A stretch of DNA of 64,000 nt from Acinetobacter tjernbergiae DSM 14971 = CIP 107465 (GCF_000374425.1 NZ_KB894368.1:1-64000), one strand, 5' to 3'; positions 16,844-27,358 are shown, counted from the stretch's first letter. Translations and numbers: made by a program. Notes: generated by a model from the letters alone, not told the origin.

Positions 16844-17557
16844 TTAAAATCCTACCAAACTATATCCAAACCCTCGATGCGTTCGAATAGGATCATCAGG
16901 GGTAATCTGTTTAAGCTTTTGCCTTAAACTTTTGATATGGGTATCTACCGTCCGTTCTAAACTATGCTCAGGATGTTCCCAAATATGGTCCATGAGTTGC
17001 TGACGGCTAAACACTTGTTCTGGATGTTGAATTAGTAAAAATAACAAACGATATTCATAACGCGTCAGCTGCAGCATTTGCCCATGATATTGAATTTGTA
17101 GAGATTGTGGATTACACATCCAAGTGGCAGAGTGTAGCGTAATTTCTGTTTGAATGATTGGTGGTTGTGGTGGAATATTTTGCGTTTGTACTTCCATTCT
17201 GCGCCATATTGCTTTAATTCTTGCCACAATTTCTCGTGCGCTAAAAGGCTTGGTGCAATAATCATCAGCCCCGATTTCTAAACCGACCACACGATCAATT
17301 TCATCATCGCGAGCGGTTAAAAATAATAAAGGTGTTTGATATTTTTGACGTAGTTGTTTGCAGACTTCGAAACCATTGAGATCAGGTAAACCCACATCTA
17401 AAATAATAAAATCAAAGGATTGTTGCGCAAGTAATTCGAGTGCTTGCATTCCTGTATTTGCCCAACTGACACTCCAACCTTCACGTTCAAGCGCATAACG
17501 AAGGGGTAGCAGAATCGCAGCTTCATCTTCAATACAGAGAATTTGTTTTTGATTCAT
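16844..17557 (-). CDS. creB: Response regulator CreB
   Basis: This 237-residue OmpR/PhoB-type regulator has a receiver domain with the acidic pocket E10-D11 and phospho-acceptor D54 (FIILDVGLPD), and K104 region FLTARDDEID. A winged-helix DNA-binding domain follows from about residue 135, with RTVDTHIKSLRQKL and the RTHRGFGYSL end. It probably binds the repeat site before creD. It lies 940 bp upstream of creC on the same strand. A plus-strand cassette in between probably forces separate transcription. Confidence 0.88.
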   Translation of the reverse strand: MNQKQILCIEDEAAILLPLRYALEREGWSVSWANTGMQALELLAQQSFDFIILDVGLPDLNGFEVCKQLRQKYQTPLLFLTARDDEIDRVVGLEIGADDYCTKPFSAREIVARIKAIWRRMEVQTQNIPPQPPIIQTEITLHSATWMCNPQSLQIQYHGQMLQLTRYEYRLLFLLIQHPEQVFSRQQLMDHIWEHPEHSLERTVDTHIKSLRQKLKQITPDDPIRTHRGFGYSLVGF

Positions 17558-17608
17558 AATGATCAGTAATCAATATTTTCTAATTTTATGATGTCAGTTT
17601 AACTGAAG

Positions 17609-17863
17609 TCAGGAAAGAGGAAAGCCGTATTCAGAATTTTTATAAAAGACAAATAAGAAAAGGACACCTGAAGTGCCCTGTAATATTCGGATTTGATCGT
17701 CACGCCAACCACAGGAGCAAATGCTAAAAGCGAGGATTTCTTTAGCAAGGGCAAGCAACAAGGATAATGTTACTGCGCCGCTTAGAGTACTGAAAACCGA
17801 ATAAAAAGCAAACATAAATTTTAGTCTGAATCGTGCTTTTGTGTAAAAAAACGACACTACCAT
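17609..17863 (-). CDS. Possible small membrane protein after dinB
   Basis: This frame has 84 residues with one long hydrophobic stretch and another near the end (GVLFLFVFY). Its ATG overlaps the dinB stop (ATGGTAG), which would allow translational coupling. I do not recognise it, codon and residue use are unusual, and it may be non-coding gap sequence. If it is not real, 17558-17856 holds no visible gene. Confidence 0.25.
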   Translation of the reverse strand: MVVSFFYTKARFRLKFMFAFYSVFSTLSGAVTLSLLLALAKEILAFSICSCGWRDDQIRILQGTSGVLFLFVFYKNSEYGFPLS

Positions 17864-18924
17864 AAAGAAAGCTGTGATTCTTGCTGCAAGGGTTGTAATT
17901 GATAGACGCCTACGCCGACTAAACGGAATTGAAAAGTAGGTTCAATATGCATTTCATTGAGCAATTGCAAAACCACTTGTGCTAAGTCTTGTTGAGATTG
18001 TAATGCCTGCTTGAAGCTTTTACTGTGCTGTAAGACCTGAAAATTTTTTAATTTTAGTTTGACGCTCACACCGCGAGCCGTGAGTTGTTTCTTATTCAAA
18101 CTTCGCCATACTTGTTCAGCTAGTGGCTGCCATGTGTGACGACATTGCTCAAGCGTGTAATCATCGTCAAAGGTAATCTCTTTTGAAATTTGTTGGCGTT
18201 CTCGCTCTGCTTTGACGGGACGATGATCAATCCCTTGAGCATATAAATATAGTTGTTTGCCGTATTTTCCAAAATGATGAATCAGGACATTTTCTTCGAC
18301 CTTTTGTAGATCTCCGAGCGTATGCAAATTCAATTGATGCAATTTTTCGTGTGTGACTTTACCGACTCCTGGGATTTTATTGAGGGCTAAATCCTGAATA
18401 AAATTCAATACTTGATGCGGTTTAATCACAAATAAACCGTTGGGTTTGTTCCAGTCTGAGGCAATTTTTGCCAAAAATTTATTTGGGGCGACCCCTGCGG
18501 AAGCCGTAAGTCCTGTTATTGCAAAAATATCAGCACGAATTTGTGCTGCGACTTCAGTCGCACTGGGAATATTTTTTAGGTTTTCAGTGACATCCAAATA
18601 AGCTTCATCTAAAGATAAGGGTTCAATCAGAGGAGTGTATTGTTGGAAAATCTGATGAATTTGAGCTGAGACTTCACGATATTTTTCAAAATTAGGCTCA
18701 ATCACCACAACCTGAGGGCAGAGTTTTTTAGCTTGCCCCATCGACATGGCCGAGCGCAGACCAAAGACACGAGCGGGGTACGATGCTGCTGCGATTACGG
18801 CACGAGGGTGATGTGAAGAAATCACCACAGGTAAGCCGTTGAGATCAGGGCGTTCTCTGAGTTCAACCGATGCATAAAAGGCATCCATATCAATATGGAT
18901 GATTTTGCGCAGCTCATTTGGCAT
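17857..18924 (-). CDS. dinB: DNA polymerase IV
   Basis: This Y-family translesion polymerase has 355 residues. The catalytic acidic residues are D12 ([10 protein letters not shown]) and D106-E107 (SLDEAYLD), and the HhH region is [14 protein letters not shown]. The C-terminal little-finger domain is present and the length is normal. No clear SOS box is seen in front. The first codons overlap the end of the GH25 gene by 11 bases, so the two genes are probably co-transcribed. Confidence 0.95.
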   Translation of the reverse strand: MPNELRKIIHIDMDAFYASVELRERPDLNGLPVVISSHHPRAVIAAASYPARVFGLRSAMSMGQAKKLCPQVVVIEPNFEKYREVSAQIHQIFQQYTPLIEPLSLDEAYLDVTENLKNIPSATEVAAQIRADIFAITGLTASAGVAPNKFLAKIASDWNKPNGLFVIKPHQVLNFIQDLALNKIPGVGKVTHEKLHQLNLHTLGDLQKVEENVLIHHFGKYGKQLYLYAQGIDHRPVKAERERQQISKEITFDDDYTLEQCRHTWQPLAEQVWRSLNKKQLTARGVSVKLKLKNFQVLQHSKSFKQALQSQQDLAQVVLQLLNEMHIEPTFQFRLVGVGVYQLQPLQQESQLSLW

Positions 18925-19675
18925 CTACGATGCCTTGTTGTTTTAAAAAGATTCGCCACTGTTTTGGTGATTCTGCATAGACATTCAGATCAACAGGTTT
19001 TGGAATACCCTCTATCTTTCCACTTTGGCTATGTTGCCAAAATAACCATTGTCGTCCATCTTTGAGTTCAGGTTTACCCTCATAATCTCTCACCCATAAT
19101 GGGGTATTGCTAAAACTACCCATGAGTACAATGTGATAAAAAGTCTTGGAAATATAAAAAATAGGTTGTTTGCCATAATGTTTATGGAGTTGATCATTCA
19201 TGATCTGAATTTCTTTGAGTAACTGCTCTTTGGTATAGGTATTAATACAACTACTGTCATATTCAAGATCAATCACAGGCGGTAAGGCATCTGCTTTCTT
19301 TGGCACAGTAGCGATAAAATTTTCAGCCTGAACAGTGCCATCACGGCAGAGACGGTAGAAATGATACGCACCAACATGTAAACCTCTTTCACGTGCTTTG
19401 AGCCAATTCTGCTGAAAGTTACGATCCTTAAAATCACCGCCTTCAGTGGCTTTGAGATACACGAATTGATATTGCATCGGAGAGATTTTTTTCCAGTTAA
19501 TCTCACCTTGATGATGTGAAACATCAAATCCACGGATTGAATAGTCTTGGGCTACGGCTTTTTGTTGATAGAACAGCCCAAAATAACTGACGACACCGAG
19601 CATTATGGCTAAACCGACACTGCTTAGCGTCGGATAATGTTTAGACAGCGGAAATTTTGTCAGTTTCTTGATCAT
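18914..19675 (-). CDS. GH25 family lysozyme-like protein
   Basis: One N-terminal membrane helix (about residues 18-36) is followed by a periplasmic glycoside hydrolase family 25 barrel, 253 residues in all. Typical segments are [34 protein letters not shown] and the catalytic DLEYD. It should cleave the MurNAc-GlcNAc bond of peptidoglycan. The N-terminal helix has no clear cleavage site, so it may remain membrane-anchored. It lies upstream of dinB and overlaps it by 11 bases. Confidence 0.88.
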   Translation of the reverse strand: MIKKLTKFPLSKHYPTLSSVGLAIMLGVVSYFGLFYQQKAVAQDYSIRGFDVSHHQGEINWKKISPMQYQFVYLKATEGGDFKDRNFQQNWLKARERGLHVGAYHFYRLCRDGTVQAENFIATVPKKADALPPVIDLEYDSSCINTYTKEQLLKEIQIMNDQLHKHYGKQPIFYISKTFYHIVLMGSFSNTPLWVRDYEGKPELKDGRQWLFWQHSQSGKIEGIPKPVDLNVYAESPKQWRIFLKQQGIVDAK

Positions 19676-19829
19676 ATCGTTCAGTATTATGCGATGTCTC
19701 AGTGATAACTAGATTTGCAGTATGGATCATACATTGATTGTACTCGGTTTAGCTTTTAGATTGATCATCTGATGGCTCAATTGTTCCACAAATTTACATG
19801 ATGTATTGAGAGTAATCCTAGACATTCTC

Positions 19830-21227
19830 TTATGGAGACTCGTCGGTGGTCTCTTTCGGAATTTGCCAAAAGATCAACGCCGTAATGATGTTCATACAGC
19901 CAAGTGTCATCAAGGTGGCATGGAAAGCGGTCGTGATTGATGTTGTTGGAAAATGCTGACTGAATAGATTAATTAATGTGCCTGCCATTGCGACACCAAT
20001 ACTCATGGACAGCATCATAATCATTGATAGAAAACTGTTGCCACTACTTGCATCGTGTTGTGGCAAATCTTTCAGAGTCAGGGTATTCATGCCCACAAAT
20101 TGTAGTGAGTTCAACGTACCAAAGAGAAACAGATGCAAGACTTTCAGCCAAAGTGGCGTTATTGCGGTCATTAACGAGAAACTGGCGATACACAGTCCGA
20201 CTAAAACGGTATTGGTGAGTAGAAAACGACGATACCCCACACGTTGAATCAAGGGGCGAATAATGGGCTTGGAAAATAATGAACCGAGTACCATCGGAAT
20301 CATCATCAATCCTGTAACGAACGGTTCTAAGCCAAAAGCAACTTGCAGCATGAGGGGTAAAATAAACGGAATTGCATTGCTGCCTAAACGCGCAAAGAAA
20401 TTACCTAATACACCGATCGAGAAGATTTTGTAACGGAATAAACGCCCATGAAATAATGCATTTTGATGGGTATGAGCATGATAGGCATAGCTAACTGTGG
20501 CAATCACGCCAACCAACAATAAGCTGATACTGACAAGATTTGAATATTGTGATGCAGCAATATTTTCAATCCCTAAAGACAGCCCCACCATTGCTATCAT
20601 GAGTAAAATAAAACCGCTTAAATCGAATGCTTTGACCGTTGGCTCTTTCTGATTCGGCATGATTTTCAAGGTCATGATCATACCGAGAATGCCCATTGGG
20701 AGATTAATCAAAAAAATCCAATGCCATGTGGCCACCTCAACCAACCAGCCTCCTAAAGTAGGGCCCATCAGTGGGCCAATGAGACCCGCAAGACTCATGA
20801 GACTCATAGCAGAAAGAAATTGTGAGCGTGGAATTAATTTTAATAATGCCAAGCGGCCCACAGGCATGAGCAATGCACCGCCAATTCCTTGAATGACACG
20901 GAAAAACAGGAGTTGTTCTAGATTTTGAGACAAGCCGCATCCTAATGATGCCAAGCTGAAAATCACCATAGAACTGAGATAAATATTACGAATCCCAAAA
21001 TGATCTGCCAGCCAACCACTTAATGGGATACAAGCGGCTACAGATAATACATAAGCGACAATGACGCTATGCATTTGTAAAGGATTTTCATGAAGCTGAA
21101 TAGCCATCGCTGGAATTGCAGTGTTGACGATGGTGGTGTCTAGGGCTTGCATGAAAAAGCCAATCGAAACGAGGAGTACCAATAGGCGAAATTCAGGTTG
21201 TACCGTTTGATGAGTGGTCGTTGTCAT
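19830..21227 (-). CDS. DHA2-family MFS drug exporter
   Basis: This 465-residue proton-driven exporter has about fourteen hydrophobic segments. Motif C-like LDTTIVNTAIPAMA (about 29-42) is typical of the DHA2 family, and GWLADHFGIRN is the loop between helices 2 and 3. GPLMGPTLGGWLVE is the antiporter motif. It is closest in appearance to MdtD/HsrA. The substrate is unknown. It is divergent from the choice-of-anchor I gene. Confidence 0.88.
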   Translation of the reverse strand: MTTTTHQTVQPEFRLLVLLVSIGFFMQALDTTIVNTAIPAMAIQLHENPLQMHSVIVAYVLSVAACIPLSGWLADHFGIRNIYLSSMVIFSLASLGCGLSQNLEQLLFFRVIQGIGGALLMPVGRLALLKLIPRSQFLSAMSLMSLAGLIGPLMGPTLGGWLVEVATWHWIFLINLPMGILGMIMTLKIMPNQKEPTVKAFDLSGFILLMIAMVGLSLGIENIAASQYSNLVSISLLLVGVIATVSYAYHAHTHQNALFHGRLFRYKIFSIGVLGNFFARLGSNAIPFILPLMLQVAFGLEPFVTGLMMIPMVLGSLFSKPIIRPLIQRVGYRRFLLTNTVLVGLCIASFSLMTAITPLWLKVLHLFLFGTLNSLQFVGMNTLTLKDLPQHDASSGNSFLSMIMMLSMSIGVAMAGTLINLFSQHFPTTSITTAFHATLMTLGCMNIITALIFWQIPKETTDESP

Positions 21228-21389
21228 AGCCGTGGCAAATGAGAAGTCCGTTTTAGTTTAAAGTAACTGTATTTGAAATAAAGACAAAAATTGTCAAAGA
21301 GTGGTCATCGAACTGACATTAAAGTGTCATCGAATTTGAATCTCAAACCAATAGATTAGCCATACACAAGAAATGTATGGAATTTGATC

Positions 21390-23228
21390 ATGAAATTTAA
21401 GATTTCAGTTTTATTGACAGCTTTGCTGTCTGTGGGATTAGTTGCATGTAATGAAAATGATAACGGTACAAGTTCAATAGAAGTTGTAGAAGTAACACCT
21501 GAAACCATTAAGTTAAGTTTGTTGGGACGTTATGAAACTAACGTTTTTGCCCAAAGTGCCGCTGAAATTCCTGCTTATGATGCAGCAAGCAAACGCTTAT
21601 TTGTAGTGAACGCACAGAAAGGTTTGGTGGATGTTTTGGATGCATCTAAACCAGAAAAACCAGTACATATTGCAGAGCTCTCTGCACGAACTTATTTAGC
21701 AAATTCTGATGTAAACAGCGTTGCTGTAAAAAATGGTATCGTTGCGATTGCTGTACAAGCAGGTAATAAGACCGATACAGGTATTGTGGTATTTTTTAAT
21801 GCTAGAGACTTAAGCTTTATCAGTAAAATCAGTGTGGGTGCTTTACCTGATATGCTGACTTTTAGCCCAGATGGAAAGACGGTTTTAGTTGCAAATGAAG
21901 CTGAGCCAAATGATGATTATTCAGTTGATCCTGAGGGTTCTGTCAGTATCATTGATATCAATAATATCCAACAGCCTAAACTGAGTGTGGTCGACTTTAA
22001 AGCATGGAATACTCAAAAAGCAGATTTAATTGCAAAAGGAATCCGTATTTTTGGACCTAATGCTACAGTGGCTCAGGATCTAGAACCTGAATATATTACA
22101 ATTTCAGCAGACAGCAAAACTGCTTGGGTCACGTTGCAAGAAAATAATGCGATTGCGAGAATAGATATCGCGCAACAGAAAGTCACCGATATTTATCCAT
22201 TAGGTTACAAAGACCATAGTTTGGTTGAGAATGCTTTAGATGTGAGTGATCGTGATTGTGATCCAAAAACCGATTGTAATGGTGATGGTGTTATTGATAC
22301 GAAAGATAAAGATAAGGGAATTATCAATATCAAACCATGGGCAGGTTTAGTCGGGATGTATCAACCTGATTCTATTGCCAATTATCAGGTGAATGGTCAA
22401 ACTTATTTAGTCACAGCCAATGAAGGTGATACCCGTGAGTGGTTAAAAGACGCTAATTTGTATTATGCTGGTGATACGAGCAAAGGCTTTGTAGAAAGTA
22501 TTCGTATGAAGCATTTATTTAATAGTAAAGGCTTTAATTTAAATGGAGATTATCCTGCACATCTACAAAAACTGGCAGTAGGTGTGAAAGGTGCAAAATT
22601 GAACCCAGTTATATTTGCATATTGTGGAGCGACAGCAACTACTGTTGGAACTTGCCGTGATGATGCTCAGTTAGGACGTTTAAATATTGCTTGGAATATG
22701 GGTTACCAAACCAACGTCGATGGTTCACCGAAATTGGATACCAATGGATTGTTAACCTATGACAAGCTTTATACCTATGGCGCACGTTCATTCAGTATTT
22801 GGAATACGCAAGGTCAACTACTCTGGGATTCAGGTAGCGAATTTGAAAAGAAAATAGCTGAATTATTTCCGAAATACTTTAATAGTAATCATGAAGCTGT
22901 TGCTTTTGATGATCGTAGTGACAATAAGGGACCTGAGCCAGAAGGTATTACCATAGGTACAATTGGTAAAAAAACCTTTGCCTTTATTGGTTTAGAACGC
23001 ATGAGTGGCATCATGGTTTATGATATCAGTACGCCGAATAAACCAAAATTTATTGAATATTTTACGACACGTAACTTTGTTGAAACTGATACTGCAAAGC
23101 AGGGTGATTTAGGGCCTGAAGGTTTGATCTTCATCTCTGCGAAAGACTCACCAAATGGCAAGCCATTACTGGTAGTGGGTAATGAAGTCAGTGGTTCAAC
23201 GGCTGTTTATCAAATCAATGTGCAATAA
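21390..23228 (+). CDS. Choice-of-anchor I family lipoprotein
   Basis: From the ATG at 21390 (GGA 8 bases upstream) this 612-residue protein starts with a signal peptide ending LVAC (C20). It continues as a beta-propeller of the choice-of-anchor I type, also annotated as alkaline-phosphatase-like. Segments include GALPDMLTFSPDGKTVLVANEAEPNDDY, WVTLQENNAIARIDI and GPEPEGITIGTIGKKTFAFIGLER. A dockerin-like calcium loop, DCNGDGVIDTKDKD, begins at about residue 295. It is exported, probably to the outer membrane. The function is unproven. Confidence 0.82.
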   Translation: MKFKISVLLTALLSVGLVACNENDNGTSSIEVVEVTPETIKLSLLGRYETNVFAQSAAEIPAYDAASKRLFVVNAQKGLVDVLDASKPEKPVHIAELSARTYLANSDVNSVAVKNGIVAIAVQAGNKTDTGIVVFFNARDLSFISKISVGALPDMLTFSPDGKTVLVANEAEPNDDYSVDPEGSVSIIDINNIQQPKLSVVDFKAWNTQKADLIAKGIRIFGPNATVAQDLEPEYITISADSKTAWVTLQENNAIARIDIAQQKVTDIYPLGYKDHSLVENALDVSDRDCDPKTDCNGDGVIDTKDKDKGIINIKPWAGLVGMYQPDSIANYQVNGQTYLVTANEGDTREWLKDANLYYAGDTSKGFVESIRMKHLFNSKGFNLNGDYPAHLQKLAVGVKGAKLNPVIFAYCGATATTVGTCRDDAQLGRLNIAWNMGYQTNVDGSPKLDTNGLLTYDKLYTYGARSFSIWNTQGQLLWDSGSEFEKKIAELFPKYFNSNHEAVAFDDRSDNKGPEPEGITIGTIGKKTFAFIGLERMSGIMVYDISTPNKPKFIEYFTTRNFVETDTAKQGDLGPEGLIFISAKDSPNGKPLLVVGNEVSGSTAVYQINVQ

Positions 23229-23240
23229 ATTCTAGCCATA

Positions 23241-23270
23241 AAAAAAGCGGATCAATTTGATCCGCTTGGT
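23241..23270. terminator. Bidirectional terminator
   Basis: AAGCGGATCAATTTGATCCGCTT (stem AAGCGGATCAA) is preceded by an A run. It serves the choice-of-anchor I gene and the convergent LOG gene. Confidence 0.75.
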
Positions 23271-23279
23271 CTTAGTATT

Positions 23280-23900
23280 TTAAACTTCGATATGCATTGG
23301 GGCATTCAAATTTTTAATGACATTAGTAATGTGCTCAAGCGTCTCACAAATAATCACTTTGGCACGATGTTGTGGTGGTAGGAAACCCTCTTCAACTGCA
23401 TGATCGAGTTGAGCAATTAAGGCATCATAAAAACGATTCACATTATAAATAATCATTGGTTTCTGGTGCTGATTGAGTTGTCCCCATGTCGCAATTTCCA
23501 GAATTTCTTCAAAAGTGCCGAGTCCACCAGGTAATGCAATAAATGCACTAGCACGCTCAGCCATTAAAGCTTTACGTTCATGCATGGTCTCGACAATGTG
23601 CAATTCTGTTAGCTTCTGATGTGCAATTTCATAGTCCAACATAAATTCAGGAATAACACCGACGACTTCACCGCTATGTTCAAGTACGCTATCTGCAACT
23701 TGCCCCATCAAACCGATGCTCGCTCCTCCATATACAATACCAAAACCTTGATTGGCAATATGCTGAGCAAGTTCAATGGCTTTGTTTCTATAAATTGGTT
23801 TGTTGCCTGTCCGAGAACCGCAATATAAAGCAATCAGAGATTGAGTAGTTTTTATGGGAGTAATAGATTTTTTCTCAGACATTCTTAATAAACTATTCAT
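23280..23900 (-). CDS. LOG family protein (TIGR00730)
   Basis: This Rossmann-fold protein is related to cytokinin riboside monophosphate phosphoribohydrolases, which release the base from nucleoside monophosphates. The signature PGGLGTFEE is present, with the partner segment MHERKALM and GVIPEFM. I place the start at the ATG at 23900, which has AAGGTG upstream; a GTG at 23915 and an ATG at 23882 are alternatives. It converges with the choice-of-anchor I gene. The physiological substrate in bacteria is often AMP, but this is unproven here. Confidence 0.88.
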   Translation of the reverse strand: MNSLLRMSEKKSITPIKTTQSLIALYCGSRTGNKPIYRNKAIELAQHIANQGFGIVYGGASIGLMGQVADSVLEHSGEVVGVIPEFMLDYEIAHQKLTELHIVETMHERKALMAERASAFIALPGGLGTFEEILEIATWGQLNQHQKPMIIYNVNRFYDALIAQLDHAVEEGFLPPQHRAKVIICETLEHITNVIKNLNAPMHIEV

Positions 23901-24098
23901 TTGGTTTATTTTCACCTTATCATTTTCATTGTGCTTGTCTAGGCTAAATGAATTTTATGACAGTTTTATGCACATTTTACATACAATACGATTTTGTAAA
24001 CTTTAGAAAGAATTTGAAAAAATCATCCACATAAAAAAGATGAATTTCACTGCAATCTTGCCTATACTAAAAATCCTTTTATTAATTTATGTCCCTCT

Positions 24099-24230
24099 AT
24101 GAGTAGTGGTTGTTGTCGCTCCGCTTTGTTTTTATTATCTAAAAAAAATGTTTTGGCTGTTTGTGCCGACCTTTTAGAATTTCAACTTCATAATGATCTT
24201 GCTGATTTTGCAGAGGAGTCACATCAATGA
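24099..24230 (+). CDS. Short leader ORF overlapping the TerC gene
   Basis: An ATG at 24099 opens a 43-codon frame that runs without interruption to a TGA overlapping the TerC-family start (ATGA, 24227-24230). Its last codons supply the GAGGAG ribosome site of the next gene. The peptide is Cys-rich near the start ([10 protein letters not shown]) and ends [10 protein letters not shown], with helix-like composition. Its own ribosome site is poor. It could be a coupled small protein or a leader controlling the transporter. I know of no family. Confidence 0.4.
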   Translation: MSSGCCRSALFLLSKKNVLAVCADLLEFQLHNDLADFAEESHQ

Positions 24231-25810
24231 TTCTTGAATGGATGTCTGACCCCGCTGCATGGGTGGGTTTAGCGACATTGGTGGTACTTGAAATCGTACT
24301 TGGGATTGATAACCTTGTTTTTATTGCAATTTTGGCAGAGAAACTACCACCAGAACAACGGAATGCTGCTCGTAGAATTGGTTTAGTTCTCGCATTGCTC
24401 ATGCGTTTAGGATTACTGGCAGCTATCGCCTGGGTAGTCACATTAACTGAGCCATTGTTCCATATTTTGGAGCATGCTTTCTCTGGGCGAGATCTGATTT
24501 TACTGTTTGGTGGTGTGTTCTTATTGTTTAAAGGCACAATGGAATTGCATGAACGCATTGAAGGTAAGCAACTGCATAAAGAAGAAAACCTTGTCCATGC
24601 TGCATTTTGGGTTGTTGTAACTCAAATTGTCGTACTCGATGCAGTCTTCTCTTTAGATAGTGTGATTACTGCGGTTGGTATGGTGAAGCACCAAAGTGTC
24701 ATGATGCTGGCAATGATTATCGCTGTTGGTATTATGCTTTGGGCATCAAAACCATTAATGGATTTTGTTAATAAACATCCGACAGTCGTCATTCTGTGTC
24801 TTGGCTTCTTGATGATGATTGGTTTTTCTTTGATCGTCGAAGGTTTTGGCTACCATATTCCAAAAGGTTATTTATATGCAGCCATTGGTTTCTCGGTATT
24901 GGTCGAAATGGTGAATCAAACCATGCGCCGTAACCAAGAAAAATTGGTGACAACAACCGATTTGCGTTACCGTACAGCATCAGCCGTTTTACGTATGCTA
25001 GGCAGTAATGGCAATGGTAATGAAGGTCAAAATAAAGAAGCAGAAGATGTATTGGCAACACAAGCCTACGCCAAAGAAGTCTTTGATGAAGACAATGGGG
25101 TATATCACAGCGTTTTAGTTCAAGGGGTTTTAGGTTTATCGGAACGTCCTGTCAAATCAGTGATGACGCCACGTCCTGAATTAGAGTGGTTAGATTTGGA
25201 TGCTGAGCCAGCAGAATTGAAACAACGTCTAATGGCAATGACCCATTCACGTTTGATTATCGCGCGTGGTGAGTTAGACAATATCGAAGGGATTGTTTTA
25301 ACCCATAAAGTGTTGAATGAATATATTGAAACAGGTGCAATTGATTTTACCAAGCACTTACGCGAACCTGTGATTGTGCATGAAAATGCGCAAGTGTTGA
25401 TGGTCATGGAACAGTTACGTCAGGCACCGCTACAAATGGCGATTGTCCTAAATGAGTATGGTTCAATTGAAGGGATTGCCACACCGATTGATGTGTTAGA
25501 AGCCATCGCAGGTGAATTCCCTGATGAAGATGAATTGGAAGCCGTCGCTGCCAGTTTGGATGATGGATCTATGCTACTCGAAGGTTCAACGGATATTCGC
25601 CATGTTTCGATATTATTGGGTAAAGATTTAGTCGATGAGAGTGAAGAATATTCAACCTTATCGGGTTATATCTTATTCCACTTAGGTCGTTTACCTGAAA
25701 ATGGTGACATGGTTGAAGCGGATGGCTATCGTTTTGAAGTCGTCACAATGGATGGGCACAAAATTGAGAAAGTGCGCATTATTGCCAAAGATAAATCTGT
25801 AGAGAAATAA
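24227..25810 (+). CDS. TerC-CBS-CorC membrane protein (YegH-like)
   Basis: This 527-residue protein begins with a TerC domain of seven membrane helices (about 10-235), including the metal-site segments [12 protein letters not shown] and [22 protein letters not shown] pair follows (about 300-420, starting [13 protein letters not shown]), then a C-terminal CorC/HlyC domain (about 435-520). It belongs to a family linked to metal ion export or homeostasis (Mn, Mg or tellurite). The ion is not known for this member. A 43-codon frame overlaps its start. No yybP-ykoY riboswitch could be recognised upstream. Confidence 0.88.
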   Translation: MILEWMSDPAAWVGLATLVVLEIVLGIDNLVFIAILAEKLPPEQRNAARRIGLVLALLMRLGLLAAIAWVVTLTEPLFHILEHAFSGRDLILLFGGVFLLFKGTMELHERIEGKQLHKEENLVHAAFWVVVTQIVVLDAVFSLDSVITAVGMVKHQSVMMLAMIIAVGIMLWASKPLMDFVNKHPTVVILCLGFLMMIGFSLIVEGFGYHIPKGYLYAAIGFSVLVEMVNQTMRRNQEKLVTTTDLRYRTASAVLRMLGSNGNGNEGQNKEAEDVLATQAYAKEVFDEDNGVYHSVLVQGVLGLSERPVKSVMTPRPELEWLDLDAEPAELKQRLMAMTHSRLIIARGELDNIEGIVLTHKVLNEYIETGAIDFTKHLREPVIVHENAQVLMVMEQLRQAPLQMAIVLNEYGSIEGIATPIDVLEAIAGEFPDEDELEAVAASLDDGSMLLEGSTDIRHVSILLGKDLVDESEEYSTLSGYILFHLGRLPENGDMVEADGYRFEVVTMDGHKIEKVRIIAKDKSVEK

Positions 25811-25897
25811 TTTAGTTATACCCGAATAGCCTTTGAGTTTGACCATTGTTCAACGATGGTTTTTGCTCAGGGCTATTTTTTTTATGTGAGTATTGAG

Positions 25898-26380
25898 ATG
25901 ACATCATCACAACATTGTCCGTGTGGGCATGGGCAATATGCAGCATGCTGTCAGCCCTTACATTTGAAACAACAGTTTGCTCAGAATGCTGAGCAATTGA
26001 TGCGTTCGCGTTATAGTGCTTTTGCGTTACAGCAGATTGATTATATTTTAGAAACCACCGCTTTAGGGCAACAGGCTGCTTTGGATCGAGTCGCGATTGC
26101 TGATTGGAGTCAATCCAATCAGTGGCTAAAATTAGAAGTCGTGCAACATCAACCAAAACTTGATAAAACGCATGCCTTGGTCGAGTTCAAAGCGCATTAC
26201 TGTGATCAAAATCAGGGTGACAAACAGGCGCATATTCATCATGAAATTTCACATTTTGTTTTGCATCAGCAACACTGGTACTTTCTTGATCCAACCTTGG
26301 ATCTGCAAATCACCATGAAACAACCTTGTATTTGCGGTTCAGGGAAAAAATTTAAACAATGTTGTGCACAATTCATCTAA
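25898..26380 (+). CDS. YchJ family SEC-C motif protein
   Basis: From the ATG at 25898 this 160-residue protein carries two zinc-binding SEC-C motifs, one at each end: CPCGHGQYAACC near the start and CICGSGKKFKQCC near the C-terminus. The central YchJ domain shows QLMRSRYSAFALQQIDYIL and HWYFLD. The biochemical role is unknown. The frame is open further upstream, but the SEC-C motif begins at this Met in the family. Confidence 0.85.
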   Translation: MTSSQHCPCGHGQYAACCQPLHLKQQFAQNAEQLMRSRYSAFALQQIDYILETTALGQQAALDRVAIADWSQSNQWLKLEVVQHQPKLDKTHALVEFKAHYCDQNQGDKQAHIHHEISHFVLHQQHWYFLDPTLDLQITMKQPCICGSGKKFKQCCAQFI

Positions 26381-26432
26381 GTTTGCCTTAAAATAGCGCA
26401 CACTTTGATGCCTGATTTAGGGATGTCGGCAG

Positions 26433-27077
26433 ATGTTACTGACTGTGATTTATATTATTGCCATTACTGCGGAAGCAATGACAGGAGCGTTATCTGCAGG
26501 ACGACGTAGTATGGATTGGTTTGGGGTAACGTTAATTGCCTGTGTGACCGCTTTAGGTGGTGGTTCAGTACGCGATGTATTGTTAGGACACTATCCTTTA
26601 ACTTGGGTCAAGCATCCTGAATATTTGGTTCTGACTTGCTGCGCTGCATTTGTCACGATTATTATTGCAAAATGGATGCGTCATTTACGCAGTGTATTCT
26701 TATTGCTCGATGCTATGGGCTTAATTGGTTTTACCATCATCGGCTGTCAAATTGCATTGTCGATGGGTCATGGTTTTGTAGTTTCTGCGGTGGCAGGCGT
26801 GTTAACAGGGGTATCGGGCGGTATTTTGCGTGATATTTTGTGTAACGATGTGCCTTTAGTGTTCCGCCGTGAGTTGTACGCTAGTATTTCTTTTGTTGCA
26901 GTGATCTGCTATTGGGTCTGTTTAGAGATTGGATTGCAGCACGATCTTACCGTGATTTTAACCTTGGTATTTGGTTTTACTTTACGTGTAATTGCAATTT
27001 ATTTTGGTTTGGAAATGCCGAAATTTATTTATAAAGAGGATGATGCTGAGTCTGCTTCTTCAATAGATGAGCATTGA
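26433..27077 (+). CDS. TRIC/UPF0126 family membrane channel protein
   Basis: This 214-residue inner-membrane protein has seven helices arranged as an inverted repeat. The two copies of the signature are GGGSVRDVLLGHYP (around 49-62) and GGILRDILCNDVP (around 134-146). The family includes bacterial trimeric intracellular cation channel homologues. Ion selectivity of this member is unknown. It appears to be monocistronic. Confidence 0.9.
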   Translation: MLLTVIYIIAITAEAMTGALSAGRRSMDWFGVTLIACVTALGGGSVRDVLLGHYPLTWVKHPEYLVLTCCAAFVTIIIAKWMRHLRSVFLLLDAMGLIGFTIIGCQIALSMGHGFVVSAVAGVLTGVSGGILRDILCNDVPLVFRRELYASISFVAVICYWVCLEIGLQHDLTVILTLVFGFTLRVIAIYFGLEMPKFIYKEDDAESASSIDEH

Positions 27078-27103
27078 GATTGTTTATTTTTTTCAATATA
27101 TTA

Positions 27104-27203
27104 GACCTCTTGCGTAAGTGCAATTTTCAATGATTTTAGAATTGAACAAACTTAATAAAATCAATACTTACATCTGATTGTTTTTTGACTTTTGCAAGAC
27201 GTC
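27104..27203. mobile_element. Possible 100-bp MITE or IS remnant
   Basis: Imperfect terminal inverted repeats face each other at the two ends: GACCTCTTGCGTAAGT at the left, and GACGTCTTGCAAAAGT read inward from the right (13 of 16 match). TA dinucleotides flank both ends like a target duplication. It is too short to encode a transposase. The ends look similar to IS5/IS1031-type tips, but this was not checked. Confidence 0.4.
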
Positions 27204-27358
27204 TATTGTTAGATATCTAATTATAAAGAATTTGGATTTATTGGAAGTTATCTTTAGAATTTATTAAAGTTTCGTGATTTGAATAAGAATTACTTAAAAG
27301 CTTGAGATTTTCATCTTAAGAAGATGAGTTAATTAATAATAAGGAAAGGATAAGAAAA

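Noticed and set aside
23916-24226. yybP-ykoY manganese riboswitch before the TerC-type gene
   Set aside because: No matching conserved core could be recognised, and the space is partly occupied by the 43-codon frame.
25812-26156. A minus-strand frame under ychJ
   Set aside because: It overlaps the real YchJ gene with its two SEC-C motifs and has no ribosome site.
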